Source: Xylanimonas cellulosilytica
GTDB lineage: Bacteria; Actinomycetota; Actinomycetes; Actinomycetales; Actinomycetaceae
DNA length: 64,000 nucleotides
Assembly (NCBI GenBank): GCA_001072465.1
Contig: JVKM01000042.1
Coordinates: forward strand, 62,242 to 126,241
Reading direction: 5' to 3'
Below, piece after piece: positions 27,235 to 36,618 of this stretch. Numbering within the stretch: position 1 is the first letter of the stretch; every line of letters starts with the position of its first letter. The notes beneath the pieces were generated by a model that did no database searches, was not told where the DNA came from, and saw only the letters and a list, made by a program, of their open reading frames with translations. A program made the translations under genes and the position numbers.

Positions 27235-29538
27235 ATGCGCAGACCATGGACTCGCCTCGCGCTCGCCTCGGCGGCCGCACTCTCCCTGGCCTCCCTGCCC
27301 GCCGCCGCGCTCGCGGCCCCACAGGAGGAAGCCTCACAGAACGAGGCCTCGCCGATCACCCTGGACCTCTACACCCTCACGGACGTGCACGGACACATCC
27401 AGCAGGTCGCGAAGAAGGGTGTTGTGCGCGAGGCCGGGTTGCCCGCGATGAACTGCTACCTGAAGAAGGCGCGCGCGACGAACCCCAACTCCTCGTTCAC
27501 CCTGCTGGGAGACAACATCGGCGCATCCCCCTACATTTCAGGTGCGCTCAAGGACAACCCGACCATCGCGGCCCTTAACACGATGGATCCGCTGGCCTCG
27601 ACGATCGGCAACCACGAGCTGGACATGGGGCAGGCCGTCTTTAAGCAGCGTGTCGACGGATCCAACCCGAGCGAGTTCGTGCAGGCGACCTTCCCCTACC
27701 TGGGAGCCAATATCGAGGGCATGGGCACCTACGGGGACGGCACCCCCTACCTGGGGGACTACAAGGTGTGGACGTCGCCCTCGGGCATGAAGGTCGCCTT
27801 CATCGGTGCAATTGCGCAGGACGTGCCCTACAAGCTGAGCCCCGGAACGACGGCGGGCCTGACCTTCACGGACCCGATCGCGCGCATCAACTCCCTGGCA
27901 GCCGAGCTGAAGAGTAGCGGCACGGCCGACGTCGTCATCGCCATGCTGGACGACGACGTGAAGAACAACTACACGAAGGTCGGTAAGGACGTCGACGGCC
28001 TCATGGGCGGGGACACGCACGTGCCCTACGAGTTCGACCACGTCAACTCGGTCGAGGCCTTCAACTCCGCGAACCCGCGCCTGGCGGGCATCGCATCGGG
28101 TTCCTACACGGACAACCTGGGTCTCATCCGCCTGACGATCGACCCGGCGACGCGTCAGGTGACCAGCGCCGACTCGATCCTCATCCCGGCCGCCGAGGTC
28201 GCCCAGTGCGGCGCGGACCCCGATACTCAGGCCATCGTCGATAAGGCTGAGGCCGACTCGAAGGAAGCCGGCAAGCGCGTCGTCGCCACCGGGTACACGG
28301 AGCCCTTCAGGCGCGGAGTCTTCACGACGCCCGAGGGGGCGACGGACCCCGGGTCGAACCGAGGCATCGAATCCTCGCTGGGGGACCTGGTGGCCGACTC
28401 CCTGCGCGAAACGATCCTCACCCCGGACGGAAAGAGCGTCGACATCGGCATGATCAACGCGGGCGGCCTGCGAGCCGACCTGGTGCCGAACGAGGACGGC
28501 ACGATCACCTACGCGCAGACCTACGAGGTCGAGCCCTTCTCCAACGAGCTGGGGTACGTGACGCTCAAGGGATCGGACGTCAAGGACGCGCTCGAGCAGC
28601 AGTGGAAGACCGATCTGAATTCCCAGAATTCTCGCCCCATGCTCAAGCTGGGCCTGTCCTCGAACGTGCGTTACACCTACGATCCGGCGAAGCCCTACGG
28701 AGAGCGCATCACCTCGGTGACGATCAACGGTGAGCCCCTCAAGGCCGACGCGACGTACACGGTCGGATCCGTGACCTTCCTGCTCGCCGGTGGCGACTCC
28801 TTCGAGGCCCTAACCCGCGGGGGAGCGGCGACGACGAACGGCAACCTAGACCGCGACTCCTTCAACGCCTACCTGGGCGCGCACTCGGGTACAGCGGCCC
28901 GCTCGATCCAGGCCACGGGTGGCCTGACGCCGCGCGAGGCCAAGTCCTCCATCGGCCTGACCCTGCCCACAGATCCCGTCGCCGACGGGTCGACGGTGAC
29001 GATCCCGCTGCGCGGCCTTTCCTTCTCCGAGGGGCCTTCTATCACCTCGAAGGTGCGCGTCAGTGCCGGGGGAGCGCAGGCCGTGGCCGAGGTCGACAAC
29101 TCTCTCGTGGACGCGCACGCCTCCGACGCTGCCTCGGTGATTACGACGGATGGCGCGGGACAGGCGAGCGTGGACGTGACGGTCGTCGGTGCCTGTGAAG
29201 GCAAGACAGCCGGCGAGGTCGTGAACGTCCCCGTCACGGTCGCCACCGATTTCGCGACGGTCGTCGAGGCCGGGGACGGCCTGACGATCCCCGTGACCTG
29301 CGCGGGAACGGCGGCGCCCGACCCGAGTCCGTCGGCGGACGCGGCGGGTGACACTCAATCCGGCAACCAGGCGGCAGCTCAGACTCCCCGTAAGAACACG
29401 AAGGCACCCAAGGGTTCCCTGGCTCGTACGGGCGCGGACTTCGGTGGCCTGGCCGGGGCGATGTTTGTCGGAGCGATCGGCGTTGCTGGGGTGTTCGCCC
29501 GGCGCCGCTTCAATCGTTACCAAAGCGAAAACAAGTAG
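27235..29538 (+). CDS. Wall-anchored 5'-nucleotidase (UshA family)
   Basis: A 767-residue surface phosphatase. A signal peptide (about 1-30) is followed by a metallophosphatase domain with TLTDVHGHI, LLGDNIGAS, TIGNHELDMG and GGDTHVPYE (metal ligands), then the 5'-nucleotidase C-terminal domain with INAGGLRADL and FLLAGGDSF. A low-complexity linker and LARTGAD sorting signal with a helix and RRRFNRYQSENK finish it. It removes phosphate from nucleotides made by the upstream nuclease, giving nucleosides for the transporter downstream. AAAGGAA precedes the ATG. Confidence 0.93.
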   Translation: MRRPWTRLALASAAALSLASLPAAALAAPQEEASQNEASPITLDLYTLTDVHGHIQQVAKKGVVREAGLPAMNCYLKKARATNPNSSFTLLGDNIGASPYISGALKDNPTIAALNTMDPLASTIGNHELDMGQAVFKQRVDGSNPSEFVQATFPYLGANIEGMGTYGDGTPYLGDYKVWTSPSGMKVAFIGAIAQDVPYKLSPGTTAGLTFTDPIARINSLAAELKSSGTADVVIAMLDDDVKNNYTKVGKDVDGLMGGDTHVPYEFDHVNSVEAFNSANPRLAGIASGSYTDNLGLIRLTIDPATRQVTSADSILIPAAEVAQCGADPDTQAIVDKAEADSKEAGKRVVATGYTEPFRRGVFTTPEGATDPGSNRGIESSLGDLVADSLRETILTPDGKSVDIGMINAGGLRADLVPNEDGTITYAQTYEVEPFSNELGYVTLKGSDVKDALEQQWKTDLNSQNSRPMLKLGLSSNVRYTYDPAKPYGERITSVTINGEPLKADATYTVGSVTFLLAGGDSFEALTRGGAATTNGNLDRDSFNAYLGAHSGTAARSIQATGGLTPREAKSSIGLTLPTDPVADGSTVTIPLRGLSFSEGPSITSKVRVSAGGAQAVAEVDNSLVDAHASDAASVITTDGAGQASVDVTVVGACEGKTAGEVVNVPVTVATDFATVVEAGDGLTIPVTCAGTAAPDPSPSADAAGDTQSGNQAAAQTPRKNTKAPKGSLARTGADFGGLAGAMFVGAIGVAGVFARRRFNRYQSENK

Positions 29539-29689
29539 ACCTTGACAGGGGAGGGGCGGCGCGGGAGACTCGGATCAGACGTAAAAGTCGATCATGACAA
29601 ATGTTCGCGCAACGGCTGTGTGGGCATGATCCGCGGCCCGCGCCGCCACCGGTTCAGGGAAGAATCCACATCAACGGAGGAAAATACTC

Positions 29690-30784
29690 ATGAAGCACCT
29701 CACGAAGCTCCTCGCCGCGGCGGGAGTTGCAACGCTCGCCTTGGCCGGCTGTGGCGGCGGCGGAGGAACCGCCACCAGCCAGTCCGGCGGGGCGAAGGAT
29801 GCCACCTCGTTCAAGGCCTGTGCGGTCTCTGACGCCGGCGGCTGGGACGACAAGTCCTTCAATGAGTCCGCCTACGACGGCCTCAAGGCATCCCAGACCA
29901 GCCTCGGAATCCAGATCAACACGGCCGAGTCCAACTCGGACGCGGACTTCAACCCGAATGTTGAGTCCATGGTCTCCGACGGCTGCAACCTGATCATCGG
30001 CGTTGGCTTCAACCTGGAGAAGGCCGTCCACACCTCTGCCGATGAGAACAAGGACGTGCACTACGCCCTCATCGACTCCAGCTTCAACGACGGTAACAAC
30101 AACACGGTGACGCTGGACAACGCACGTCCGCTGCTGTTCAACACCGCTGAGGCGGCCTACCTGGCCGGCTACGTGGCCGCGGGCATGACCAAGACCGGCA
30201 AGGTCGCCACCTTCGGCGGTATCCAGATCCCCTCGGTGACGGTGTTCATGGATGGCTTCGCTGACGGCGTCGCGGCCTACAACAAGGCCAAGGGCACGAA
30301 CGTGCAGCTGCTCGGCTGGGACAAGGCCACGCAGAACGGCTCCTTCACGCAGTCCTTCGACGACCAGACGCTGGGTAAGGAGCAGGCCCAGCAGTTCATC
30401 TCCCAGGGTGCGGACATCATCATGCCCGTCGCTGGCCCGGTCGGCCTGGGCGCTGCGGCTGCAGCCAAGGCGGATGGCAACACCTGGATCATCGGCGTTG
30501 ACTCCGACTGGTACGAGGCCAACCCCGACTACTCCTCGATCGTGCTGACCTCGGTCATGAAGGAGATTGGCGCCTCTGTCGAGCAGGCGATCCAGGACTC
30601 GGTGAACGGTAAGTTCAGCTCGACCCCGTACGTGGGCACGCTGGCCAACGGCGGAGTCTCGATCGCCCCGTTCCACGATTTCGACGACAAGGTCTCCGCG
30701 GAACTCAAGGCGGACCTGACCAAGCTCACGGACGACATCAAGTCCGGCAAGCTCGTCATCGAATCGCAGAACGCCCCGAAGTGA
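29690..30784 (+). CDS. BMP-family nucleoside-binding lipoprotein of an ABC transporter
   Basis: A 364-residue lipoprotein with signal peptide and lipobox LAGC (lipidated Cys about residue 21) and a Gly-rich linker, then a periplasmic-binding fold of the BMP/PnrA/Med family: CAVSDAGGWDDKSFNESAYDG, AAYLAGYVAAG, GGIQIPSVTVFMDGF. Family members bind purine or broad-range nucleosides. It lies directly before the matching ATPase and permeases, with GGAGG ahead of the ATG. A TTGACA hexamer at 29543 may be its -35. Confidence 0.93.
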   Translation: MKHLTKLLAAAGVATLALAGCGGGGGTATSQSGGAKDATSFKACAVSDAGGWDDKSFNESAYDGLKASQTSLGIQINTAESNSDADFNPNVESMVSDGCNLIIGVGFNLEKAVHTSADENKDVHYALIDSSFNDGNNNTVTLDNARPLLFNTAEAAYLAGYVAAGMTKTGKVATFGGIQIPSVTVFMDGFADGVAAYNKAKGTNVQLLGWDKATQNGSFTQSFDDQTLGKEQAQQFISQGADIIMPVAGPVGLGAAAAAKADGNTWIIGVDSDWYEANPDYSSIVLTSVMKEIGASVEQAIQDSVNGKFSSTPYVGTLANGGVSIAPFHDFDDKVSAELKADLTKLTDDIKSGKLVIESQNAPK

Positions 30785-30792
30785 TGCGACGC

Positions 30793-30830
30793 GTGTGGGG
30801 CTGGTGGCGGTGACGCTGCCAGCCCCACAC
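30793..30830 (+). other. Hairpin between binding protein and ATPase genes
   Basis: GTGTGGGGCTGG pairs perfectly with CCAGCCCCACAC across a 14-nt loop. There is no T-tract. It probably stabilises the upstream message or partly attenuates, giving more binding protein than transporter. Confidence 0.55.
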
Positions 30831-30876
30831 GGGCATCGGGGCGGGGTGAGCCCACCTGCTGGGGAAGGTCGAAGGT

Positions 30877-32442
30877 ATGAAATTAGAGTTGCGGGGGATC
30901 ACGAAGAGGTTTGGTCCCCTCATCGCCAACGACTCGATTGACTTAACGATCGAGGAAGGGCACATTCACGCCCTACTGGGAGAGAATGGCGCGGGTAAGT
31001 CCACGCTCATGAACGTCCTGTACGGGATGCACGCCCCCGACGAGGGGCAGATCCTCATTGACGGTGAACCCGTGACGTTCAAGGGCCCCGGAGACGCGGT
31101 TGCGGCGGGCATCGGCATGGTGCACCAGCACTTCATGCTCATCCCCGTCTTCACGGTCGCCGAGTCGATCGCCCTGGGCTTTGAGCCGACCGGTCCTGCC
31201 GGAATCATCAGTCGTGAGCGTGCCCGCCAGACGGTGCGCGAGGTCTCGGCGCGTTTCGGCTTCGACCTGGATCCCGATGCCCTCATTGAGGATCTTCCGG
31301 TGGGCGCCCAACAGCGCGTGGAGATCGTCAAGGCCCTGTCGCGCCAGGCGAAGGTCCTCATTCTTGATGAGCCGACGGCGGTGCTGACCCCGCAGGAAAC
31401 GGACGAGCTGATGACGATCATGCGTCAGCTCGCCGATGCCGGGACCTCGATCGTGTTTATCACCCACAAGCTGCGCGAGGTGCGTGCGGTGGCCGACGAG
31501 ATCACGGTTATTCGCCGTGGTCGGGTCGTGGGGCACGCGTCCCCGAGCGATTCCGAGGCCTCGCTGGCCACGCAGATGGTCGGGCGCGAGGTGCTGATGC
31601 GCGTGGAGAAGGATCCCGCGCGTCCCGCGGGTGGCGGCCTGGCCTTCGAGGACGTGTCCCTGCTGGGCGCGGGCGGCGTGCCGCTGCTCGACCACGTGTC
31701 TTTCGAGGTGCCCCGAGGCGAGATCCTCGCGGTCGCGGGAGTGCAGGGCAACGGTCAGACGGAGCTTGCCGAGGTGATCCTGGGCCTGCAAACCCCCGAC
31801 AGCGGGGTCATCCGCCTCGAAAATGCCGACATTACGCGCGCGAAGCCGCGCGAATCCCTGGACGCGGGCGTCGGCTTTATCCCCGAGGACCGTTCGACAG
31901 ACGGCATCATCGCCTCGTTTTCGATCGCGGACAACCTGGTGCTCGACCAGTTCCGCTCCTCCTCCTTCTCAGCCGCGGGTTCCCTCAAGCGCGGCGCGAT
32001 CGCACGCAACGCCCGCGAGAAGGAGAAGGAATACGACATCCGTCTGACGTCGATCGAGGACCCGGTCTCCTCCCTGTCGGGCGGCAATCAGCAGAAGGTC
32101 GTCGTCGCCCGCGAGATGTCGCGCGACCTGACGCTGCTGGTCGCGAATCAGCCCACGCGAGGCGTCGACGTCGGCTCGATCGAGTTCATTCACCGCAGGA
32201 TCGTGGATGTGCGGGACCAGGGCTGCGCGGTCCTGCTCATCTCCTCGGAGCTCGACGAGGTCGTCTCACTGGCCGACCGCATCGCCGTCATGTACCGCGG
32301 CCGCATCGTCGGCATCGTCCCGGCGGACACGGGCCGCGACGTCCTCGGCCTCATGATGGCCGGCGTCCCCCTGGACGAGGCCGTGGCGGCTTCCTCGGGA
32401 TCCGCTGGGGACGCCGGGGCACCTCGAAAGGAGGAGCAATGA
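30877..32442 (+). CDS. Nucleoside ABC transporter ATP-binding protein (NupA/YufO type, two domains)
   Basis: A 521-residue ATPase with two tandem nucleotide-binding domains, as in ribose and nucleoside importers. Domain 1 has Walker A GENGAGKST (about residue 35) and LDEPTAVLTP; domain 2 has GVQGNGQTE in place of a strict Walker A, with SLSGGNQQKVVVAREM and a degenerate Walker B region (LVANQPTRGVD). It energises uptake through the next two permeases and overlaps the first by 4 bp. The C-terminal tail (DEAVAASSGSAGD) contains a copy of the dispersed GACGAGGCCGTGG motif. Confidence 0.93.
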   Translation: MKLELRGITKRFGPLIANDSIDLTIEEGHIHALLGENGAGKSTLMNVLYGMHAPDEGQILIDGEPVTFKGPGDAVAAGIGMVHQHFMLIPVFTVAESIALGFEPTGPAGIISRERARQTVREVSARFGFDLDPDALIEDLPVGAQQRVEIVKALSRQAKVLILDEPTAVLTPQETDELMTIMRQLADAGTSIVFITHKLREVRAVADEITVIRRGRVVGHASPSDSEASLATQMVGREVLMRVEKDPARPAGGGLAFEDVSLLGAGGVPLLDHVSFEVPRGEILAVAGVQGNGQTELAEVILGLQTPDSGVIRLENADITRAKPRESLDAGVGFIPEDRSTDGIIASFSIADNLVLDQFRSSSFSAAGSLKRGAIARNAREKEKEYDIRLTSIEDPVSSLSGGNQQKVVVAREMSRDLTLLVANQPTRGVDVGSIEFIHRRIVDVRDQGCAVLLISSELDEVVSLADRIAVMYRGRIVGIVPADTGRDVLGLMMAGVPLDEAVAASSGSAGDAGAPRKEEQ

Positions 32443-33578
32443 GCACGCGTACGAGTAACGGGCCGGGGATTGCGACCCGGGTCTTTGGCTCCCAGTGGTT
32501 TGTCTCGGTGCTGGCCGTCCTCATCGCCTTCGCGATCGGCGCGATCCTCATCGCGCTGTCGGGGGCGTCCGTGGTGGACGCCTACTATGCGATGTTCCGT
32601 GGCTCCATCGTGGACCCGAACGCGGCGAACGCCGTTCGCATGATCAAGCCGCTGACGGACTCTCTCTTCTATTCGATCCCGCTGATCATCTCGGGCCTGG
32701 GTCTGGCGCTCGGCTTCCGTGCCGGCCTGTTCAACATTGGTGGCAAGGGCCAGATCATCGTTGGAGCGCTCGCGGCTGTGTGGGTGGGCTTCGCTGTGAG
32801 CCTGCCGCCGGTCGTGCACACGCTGGTGGCCCTCCTCGTCGCGGTGATTGCGGGCGGCCTCTACGGCGGCATCGCGGGCGTTCTGAAGGCAAAGACGGGC
32901 GCGAACGAGGTGATCGTGACGATCATGCTCAACTCGATTGCGACGCTGGGCTTGGGATACACGCTCGCGCAGAAGGCGTGGCAGGTGCCCGGAACGAATC
33001 AGCCGGTGACACCCAAGGTTGCGGACAGTGCGGCTTTCGCGCGGCTCCTGCCCGCCCCCTTCAAGCTGCACGTCGGGTTCCTGGTTGCCCTGGTCGCCCT
33101 CGTCGCCTTCTGGTGGCTGATCGAGCGATCCACGCTGGGATTCCAGATCCGCGCGGTCGGTGCCAACGCGGCAGCCGCCCGCACGGCCGGTATCTCGGTC
33201 GAGCGCATCACGGCGATCACGATGGTCCTCTCGGGCGCGTTCCTCGGCCTGGCCGGGGCGAACGAGGCATTGGGGACCATCGGGTACGTGTCGCGTGACG
33301 TCGCCGGTTCGATCGGCTTCGACGCGATCACGGTGGCACTCCTGGGCCGAAACAAGACGTGGGGAACCTTCGGTGCGGGGCTCCTCTTCGGCGCCTTCAA
33401 GGCGGGCGGTTACACGATGCAGGCCAAGGGCGTGCCGATCGACATGATCCTCATCCTGCAGTCGGTCATCGTTCTGCTGATCGCAGCGCCCGCCCTCGTG
33501 CGCTGGCTGTTCCGTCTGCCCGATGTCCGCGCGCTTGCGGCTAACACGCGAAAGGGGAACGCCGATGAGCACAAGTGA
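32439..33578 (+). CDS. Nucleoside ABC transporter permease 1 (NupB/YufP type)
   Basis: A 379-residue integral membrane protein of the branched-chain/ribose-type permease family with about nine helices. It has GLGLALGFRAGLFNIGGKGQ and the coupling region RAVGANAAAARTAGISVERI. It overlaps the ATPase gene by 4 bp (ATGA) and the second permease by 14 bp, so the transporter genes are tightly coupled. Substrate is inferred from the flanking cdd, deoA and nucleotidase genes. Confidence 0.92.
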   Translation: MSTRTSNGPGIATRVFGSQWFVSVLAVLIAFAIGAILIALSGASVVDAYYAMFRGSIVDPNAANAVRMIKPLTDSLFYSIPLIISGLGLALGFRAGLFNIGGKGQIIVGALAAVWVGFAVSLPPVVHTLVALLVAVIAGGLYGGIAGVLKAKTGANEVIVTIMLNSIATLGLGYTLAQKAWQVPGTNQPVTPKVADSAAFARLLPAPFKLHVGFLVALVALVAFWWLIERSTLGFQIRAVGANAAAARTAGISVERITAITMVLSGAFLGLAGANEALGTIGYVSRDVAGSIGFDAITVALLGRNKTWGTFGAGLLFGAFKAGGYTMQAKGVPIDMILILQSVIVLLIAAPALVRWLFRLPDVRALAANTRKGNADEHK

Positions 33579-34845
33579 GTCCGGCGTGGTCACTCAGGTC
33601 GAGGCCAAGCGCTCCTGGAAGCTTCCCGGCATCTATGCGGCTGCCTGCGTGCTGCTCGTGGTCTTCGCGGTCGCTGCGCGAGGTGACATGACCCTGCGCC
33701 TGAACGACAAGTCGCAGTCCTACTCGATTCCCGACATCGTCACCGCGGGTGCTCCCATCGTGTGGGTGCTCGCCGCCCTGACGATCGCCATCACCGCATG
33801 GACGGTCGCGGCGACCCTGCGGCGCATCACCCAGCCCGAGTGGGCGCGCGTCGGCGGCATGGCCGTCGTCGGGCTGTCCACGATCCTGGGGTTCCTGTTC
33901 TACGCGGGCTCTGGGTCGTCGGGCGTCGTCACGCTGACCTCGACCCTGGTGTCCACCGTGGCGATCTCGACACCGCTGATCTTCGGCTCCCTCTCGGGTG
34001 TTATCTCGGAGCGCGTGGGCGTCGTCAACATCGCGATCGAGGGCGACCTCCTGGTGGGCGCCTTCGCGGGCGTCATGGCGGCCTCGTACTTCCAGACCCC
34101 CTACGCGGGCCTCGTCGCGGCTCCCCTCGCGGGTGCCCTCCTGGGGTCCCTCCTGGCCCTCTTCTCCGTCAAGTATGGGGTGGATCAGATCATCGTCGGC
34201 GTCGTCCTGAACGTCCTGGCCCTGGGCCTGACGACGTTCTTCTACGGCACGATCATGAAGGACGCTCCCGGAAGCCTGAACACCAACCAGTTCTCGCTGT
34301 CCGACATCAAGATTCCCGTCCTGTCGGAGATCCCGGTCATAGGCCCGGTTCTGTTCAACCAGTCGATCCTCGTCTACCTCATGTACGCGGCCGTCATCGC
34401 CCTGGCCTTCTTCCTGTTCCGTTCCCGGTGGGGCCTGCGGCTACGGGCCTGCGGCGAGCACCCGCGCGCCGCCGATACGGTGGGCATCAACGTGGGACGT
34501 ACGCGCACCCTCAACACGATCCTGGGGTCGTCCTTCGCTGGCCTGGGCGGCGCGTTCTTCACGATCGGCTCCGGCCTGGCCTTTACGGACAACATTTCCG
34601 CGGGCAACGGCTACATCGCCTTGGCCGCCATGATCCTGGGCAAGTGGAACCCGCTGGGAGCTATGGGCGCGGCCGTCATGTTCGGCTTCGCGCAGGCCCT
34701 GGCGCGCATGCTGCCCAACATCGAGCCCGCGATCCCCGCCGACCTCGTCTCGATGATCCCCTACGTGGTCACGATCGTGGCCGTCGCGGGATTCGTCGGC
34801 AAGTCGCGCGCACCGGCCGCTGAAAACATCCCCTACGTGAAGTGA
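33565..34845 (+). CDS. Nucleoside ABC transporter permease 2 (NupC/YufQ type)
   Basis: A 426-residue permease. An extended N-terminal part with three helices precedes the family core, which has GSLSGVISERVGVVNIAIEGDLLVG and LRACGEHPRAADTVGINVGRTRTLN (coupling loop). I start at the ATG preceded by AAAGGGGAA, which overlaps the previous gene by 14 bp; an upstream GTG is possible but runs through the other permease. Its stop overlaps the cdd start as GTGA. Confidence 0.9.
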   Translation: MSTSESGVVTQVEAKRSWKLPGIYAAACVLLVVFAVAARGDMTLRLNDKSQSYSIPDIVTAGAPIVWVLAALTIAITAWTVAATLRRITQPEWARVGGMAVVGLSTILGFLFYAGSGSSGVVTLTSTLVSTVAISTPLIFGSLSGVISERVGVVNIAIEGDLLVGAFAGVMAASYFQTPYAGLVAAPLAGALLGSLLALFSVKYGVDQIIVGVVLNVLALGLTTFFYGTIMKDAPGSLNTNQFSLSDIKIPVLSEIPVIGPVLFNQSILVYLMYAAVIALAFFLFRSRWGLRLRACGEHPRAADTVGINVGRTRTLNTILGSSFAGLGGAFFTIGSGLAFTDNISAGNGYIALAAMILGKWNPLGAMGAAVMFGFAQALARMLPNIEPAIPADLVSMIPYVVTIVAVAGFVGKSRAPAAENIPYVK

Positions 34846-35309
34846 GAACCCGCATGGATCCAACAGACATTGACTGGGACGCCCTGCTGGCCGAGGCCAT
34901 CGACGCGATGGAGCACGCGTACTGCCCCTACTCGAACTTCCCCGTGGGTGCCGCCGGCCTGACGGCGGACGGCTGGCTCGTCAGCGGCTGCAACGTCGAA
35001 AACGCCGGATACGGCGTCACCCTGTGCGCCGAGTGCGGCATGGTCTCCGACCTCATCCGCTCCGGCGGAGGATCCCTCGTCGCGGTTGTCGCCGTCAACG
35101 GCAACGAGGAGCCGGTGGCCCCGTGCGGGCGCTGCCGCCAGCTCATCTACGAGCACGGCGGGCCCTCCTGCCTGGTCCTCATGCCCGATGGCGTCGCGCC
35201 CATGACTGAGGTGCTGCCCGGCGCGTTTGGACCCCACGACCTGACGAGCGTCGCCCAGGCGGCCCCGGCCTCGTCGGAAGAGAAAGAAGGACACGATGGC
35301 TCTCTTTGA
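34842..35309 (+). CDS. cdd: Cytidine deaminase
   Basis: Deaminates cytidine and deoxycytidine to (deoxy)uridine. The 155-residue protein has the substrate/zinc motifs SGCNVENAGYGVTLCAECG (Cys ligand and catalytic Glu) and APCGRCRQLI (two Cys ligands), the all-Cys pattern of tetrameric bacterial enzymes. I use the GTG that overlaps the permease stop; an ATG 12 bp later (MDPTDIDWD) is equally possible. It overlaps deoA by 14 bp. The C-terminal tail (APASSEEKEG) carries a copy of the dispersed 13-mer. Confidence 0.93.
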   Translation: MRTRMDPTDIDWDALLAEAIDAMEHAYCPYSNFPVGAAGLTADGWLVSGCNVENAGYGVTLCAECGMVSDLIRSGGGSLVAVVAVNGNEEPVAPCGRCRQLIYEHGGPSCLVLMPDGVAPMTEVLPGAFGPHDLTSVAQAAPASSEEKEGHDGSL

Positions 35310-36582
35310 TGCCGTTGACATCATCCGCGTCAAGCGCGACGGGGGAGTGCTCACCCCCGACCAGATCGACTGGACGATCGACGCCTACACGAAGGGTGTC
35401 ATCAAGGACGAGCAGATGGCCGCCCTGGCCATGGCGATTTTCCTGCGCGGCATGGACCGGGGCGAGATCGCCCGCTGGACGGACGCGATGATCCGCTCGG
35501 GCGCGCGCATGGATTTCTCCGGCATCGGCAAGCCGACCGCCGACAAGCACTCCACGGGCGGCGTGGGCGACAAGATCACGCTGCCCCTGGCCCCGCTCGT
35601 CGCGTGCTTCGGGGTGGCTGTCCCGCAGCTGTCGGGCCGAGGCCTGGGGCACACGGGCGGCACCCTCGACAAGCTCGAGGCGATCCCCGGGTGGCGCGCG
35701 CAGCTGAGCAACGACGAGATCATGACCCAGCTGGGGCAGGGCTGCGGCGCGGTCATCTGCGCGGCGGGCTCGGGCCTGGCGCCCGCGGACAAGAAGCTCT
35801 ACGCCCTGCGCGACATTACCTCGACCGTCGAGTCGATCGCGCTGATCGCCAGCTCCATCATGAGCAAGAAGATCGCCGAGGGCACGGGAGCCCTCGTCCT
35901 GGACGTCAAGGTCGGGTCGGGCGCCTTCATGAAGGACCTGGACGCCGCGCGCGAGCTCGCCCGCACGATGGTCGACCTCGGACGCGACGCGGGTGTTGCC
36001 ACGCGCGCCCTCCTCACCGACATGTCTGTGCCGCTGGGTCGCAAGATCGGCAACGCCCTCGAGGTGGAGGAATCCGTCGAGGTCCTGGCCGGAGGCGGGC
36101 CCGCCGACGTCGTCGAGCTGACCTGCGAGCTCGCGCGCAACATGCTCGACCTCGCGGGGGTGCGCGATGCCGACGTGGAGGCCGCGCTGGCGGATGGGCG
36201 CGCGATGGACCGCTGGCGCGCGATGATCCGCGAGCAAGGCGGAGACCCGGACGCGCCGCTGCCGCGCGCCGCTCACACCCACCAGGTCCTCGCCGAGGCA
36301 GGGGGAACCGTCGTGGGCATGGACGCCCTGTCCGTGGGCGTGGCCTCGTGGAGGCTGGGCGCTGGCCGCGCCGTCAAGGAGGATCCCGTGCAGGCGGGCG
36401 CCGGCATCGAGATCCACGCCAAGCCGGGCGAGCGCGTCGAGGCGGGCCAACCCCTGCTCACACTCCACACCGACGACGAGTGGCGCATCGAGCGCGCCCT
36501 GGAGTCCCTCTCCGGCGCCATTGAGATCGCCGACGGGGTCACCCTCGAGCCGCGCAGCGTCGTCCTGGAGACGGTGTCCTAA
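35296..36582 (+). CDS. deoA: Thymidine phosphorylase (pyrimidine-nucleoside phosphorylase)
   Basis: Phosphorolyses thymidine and deoxyuridine to base and deoxyribose 1-phosphate. The 428-residue protein has the signature SGRGLGHTGGTLDKLEAIPG (near residue 115), phosphate-binding KHSTGGVGDK and the KVGSGAFMKD region. Length is normal. It follows cdd, so deoxycytidine enters through cdd, and its product feeds DeoC after mutase action downstream. Confidence 0.95.
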   Translation: MALFDAVDIIRVKRDGGVLTPDQIDWTIDAYTKGVIKDEQMAALAMAIFLRGMDRGEIARWTDAMIRSGARMDFSGIGKPTADKHSTGGVGDKITLPLAPLVACFGVAVPQLSGRGLGHTGGTLDKLEAIPGWRAQLSNDEIMTQLGQGCGAVICAAGSGLAPADKKLYALRDITSTVESIALIASSIMSKKIAEGTGALVLDVKVGSGAFMKDLDAARELARTMVDLGRDAGVATRALLTDMSVPLGRKIGNALEVEESVEVLAGGGPADVVELTCELARNMLDLAGVRDADVEAALADGRAMDRWRAMIREQGGDPDAPLPRAAHTHQVLAEAGGTVVGMDALSVGVASWRLGAGRAVKEDPVQAGAGIEIHAKPGERVEAGQPLLTLHTDDEWRIERALESLSGAIEIADGVTLEPRSVVLETVS

Positions 36583-36618
36583 CGGCGCAGCGGCGCGAGC
36601 GCACAGGGAGGAGGAAAC

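Noticed and set aside
24932..29538. The two surface enzymes as part of a phage-defence or toxin system
   Set aside because: Signal peptides, wall anchors and the nucleoside transporter behind them fit nutrient scavenging far better.
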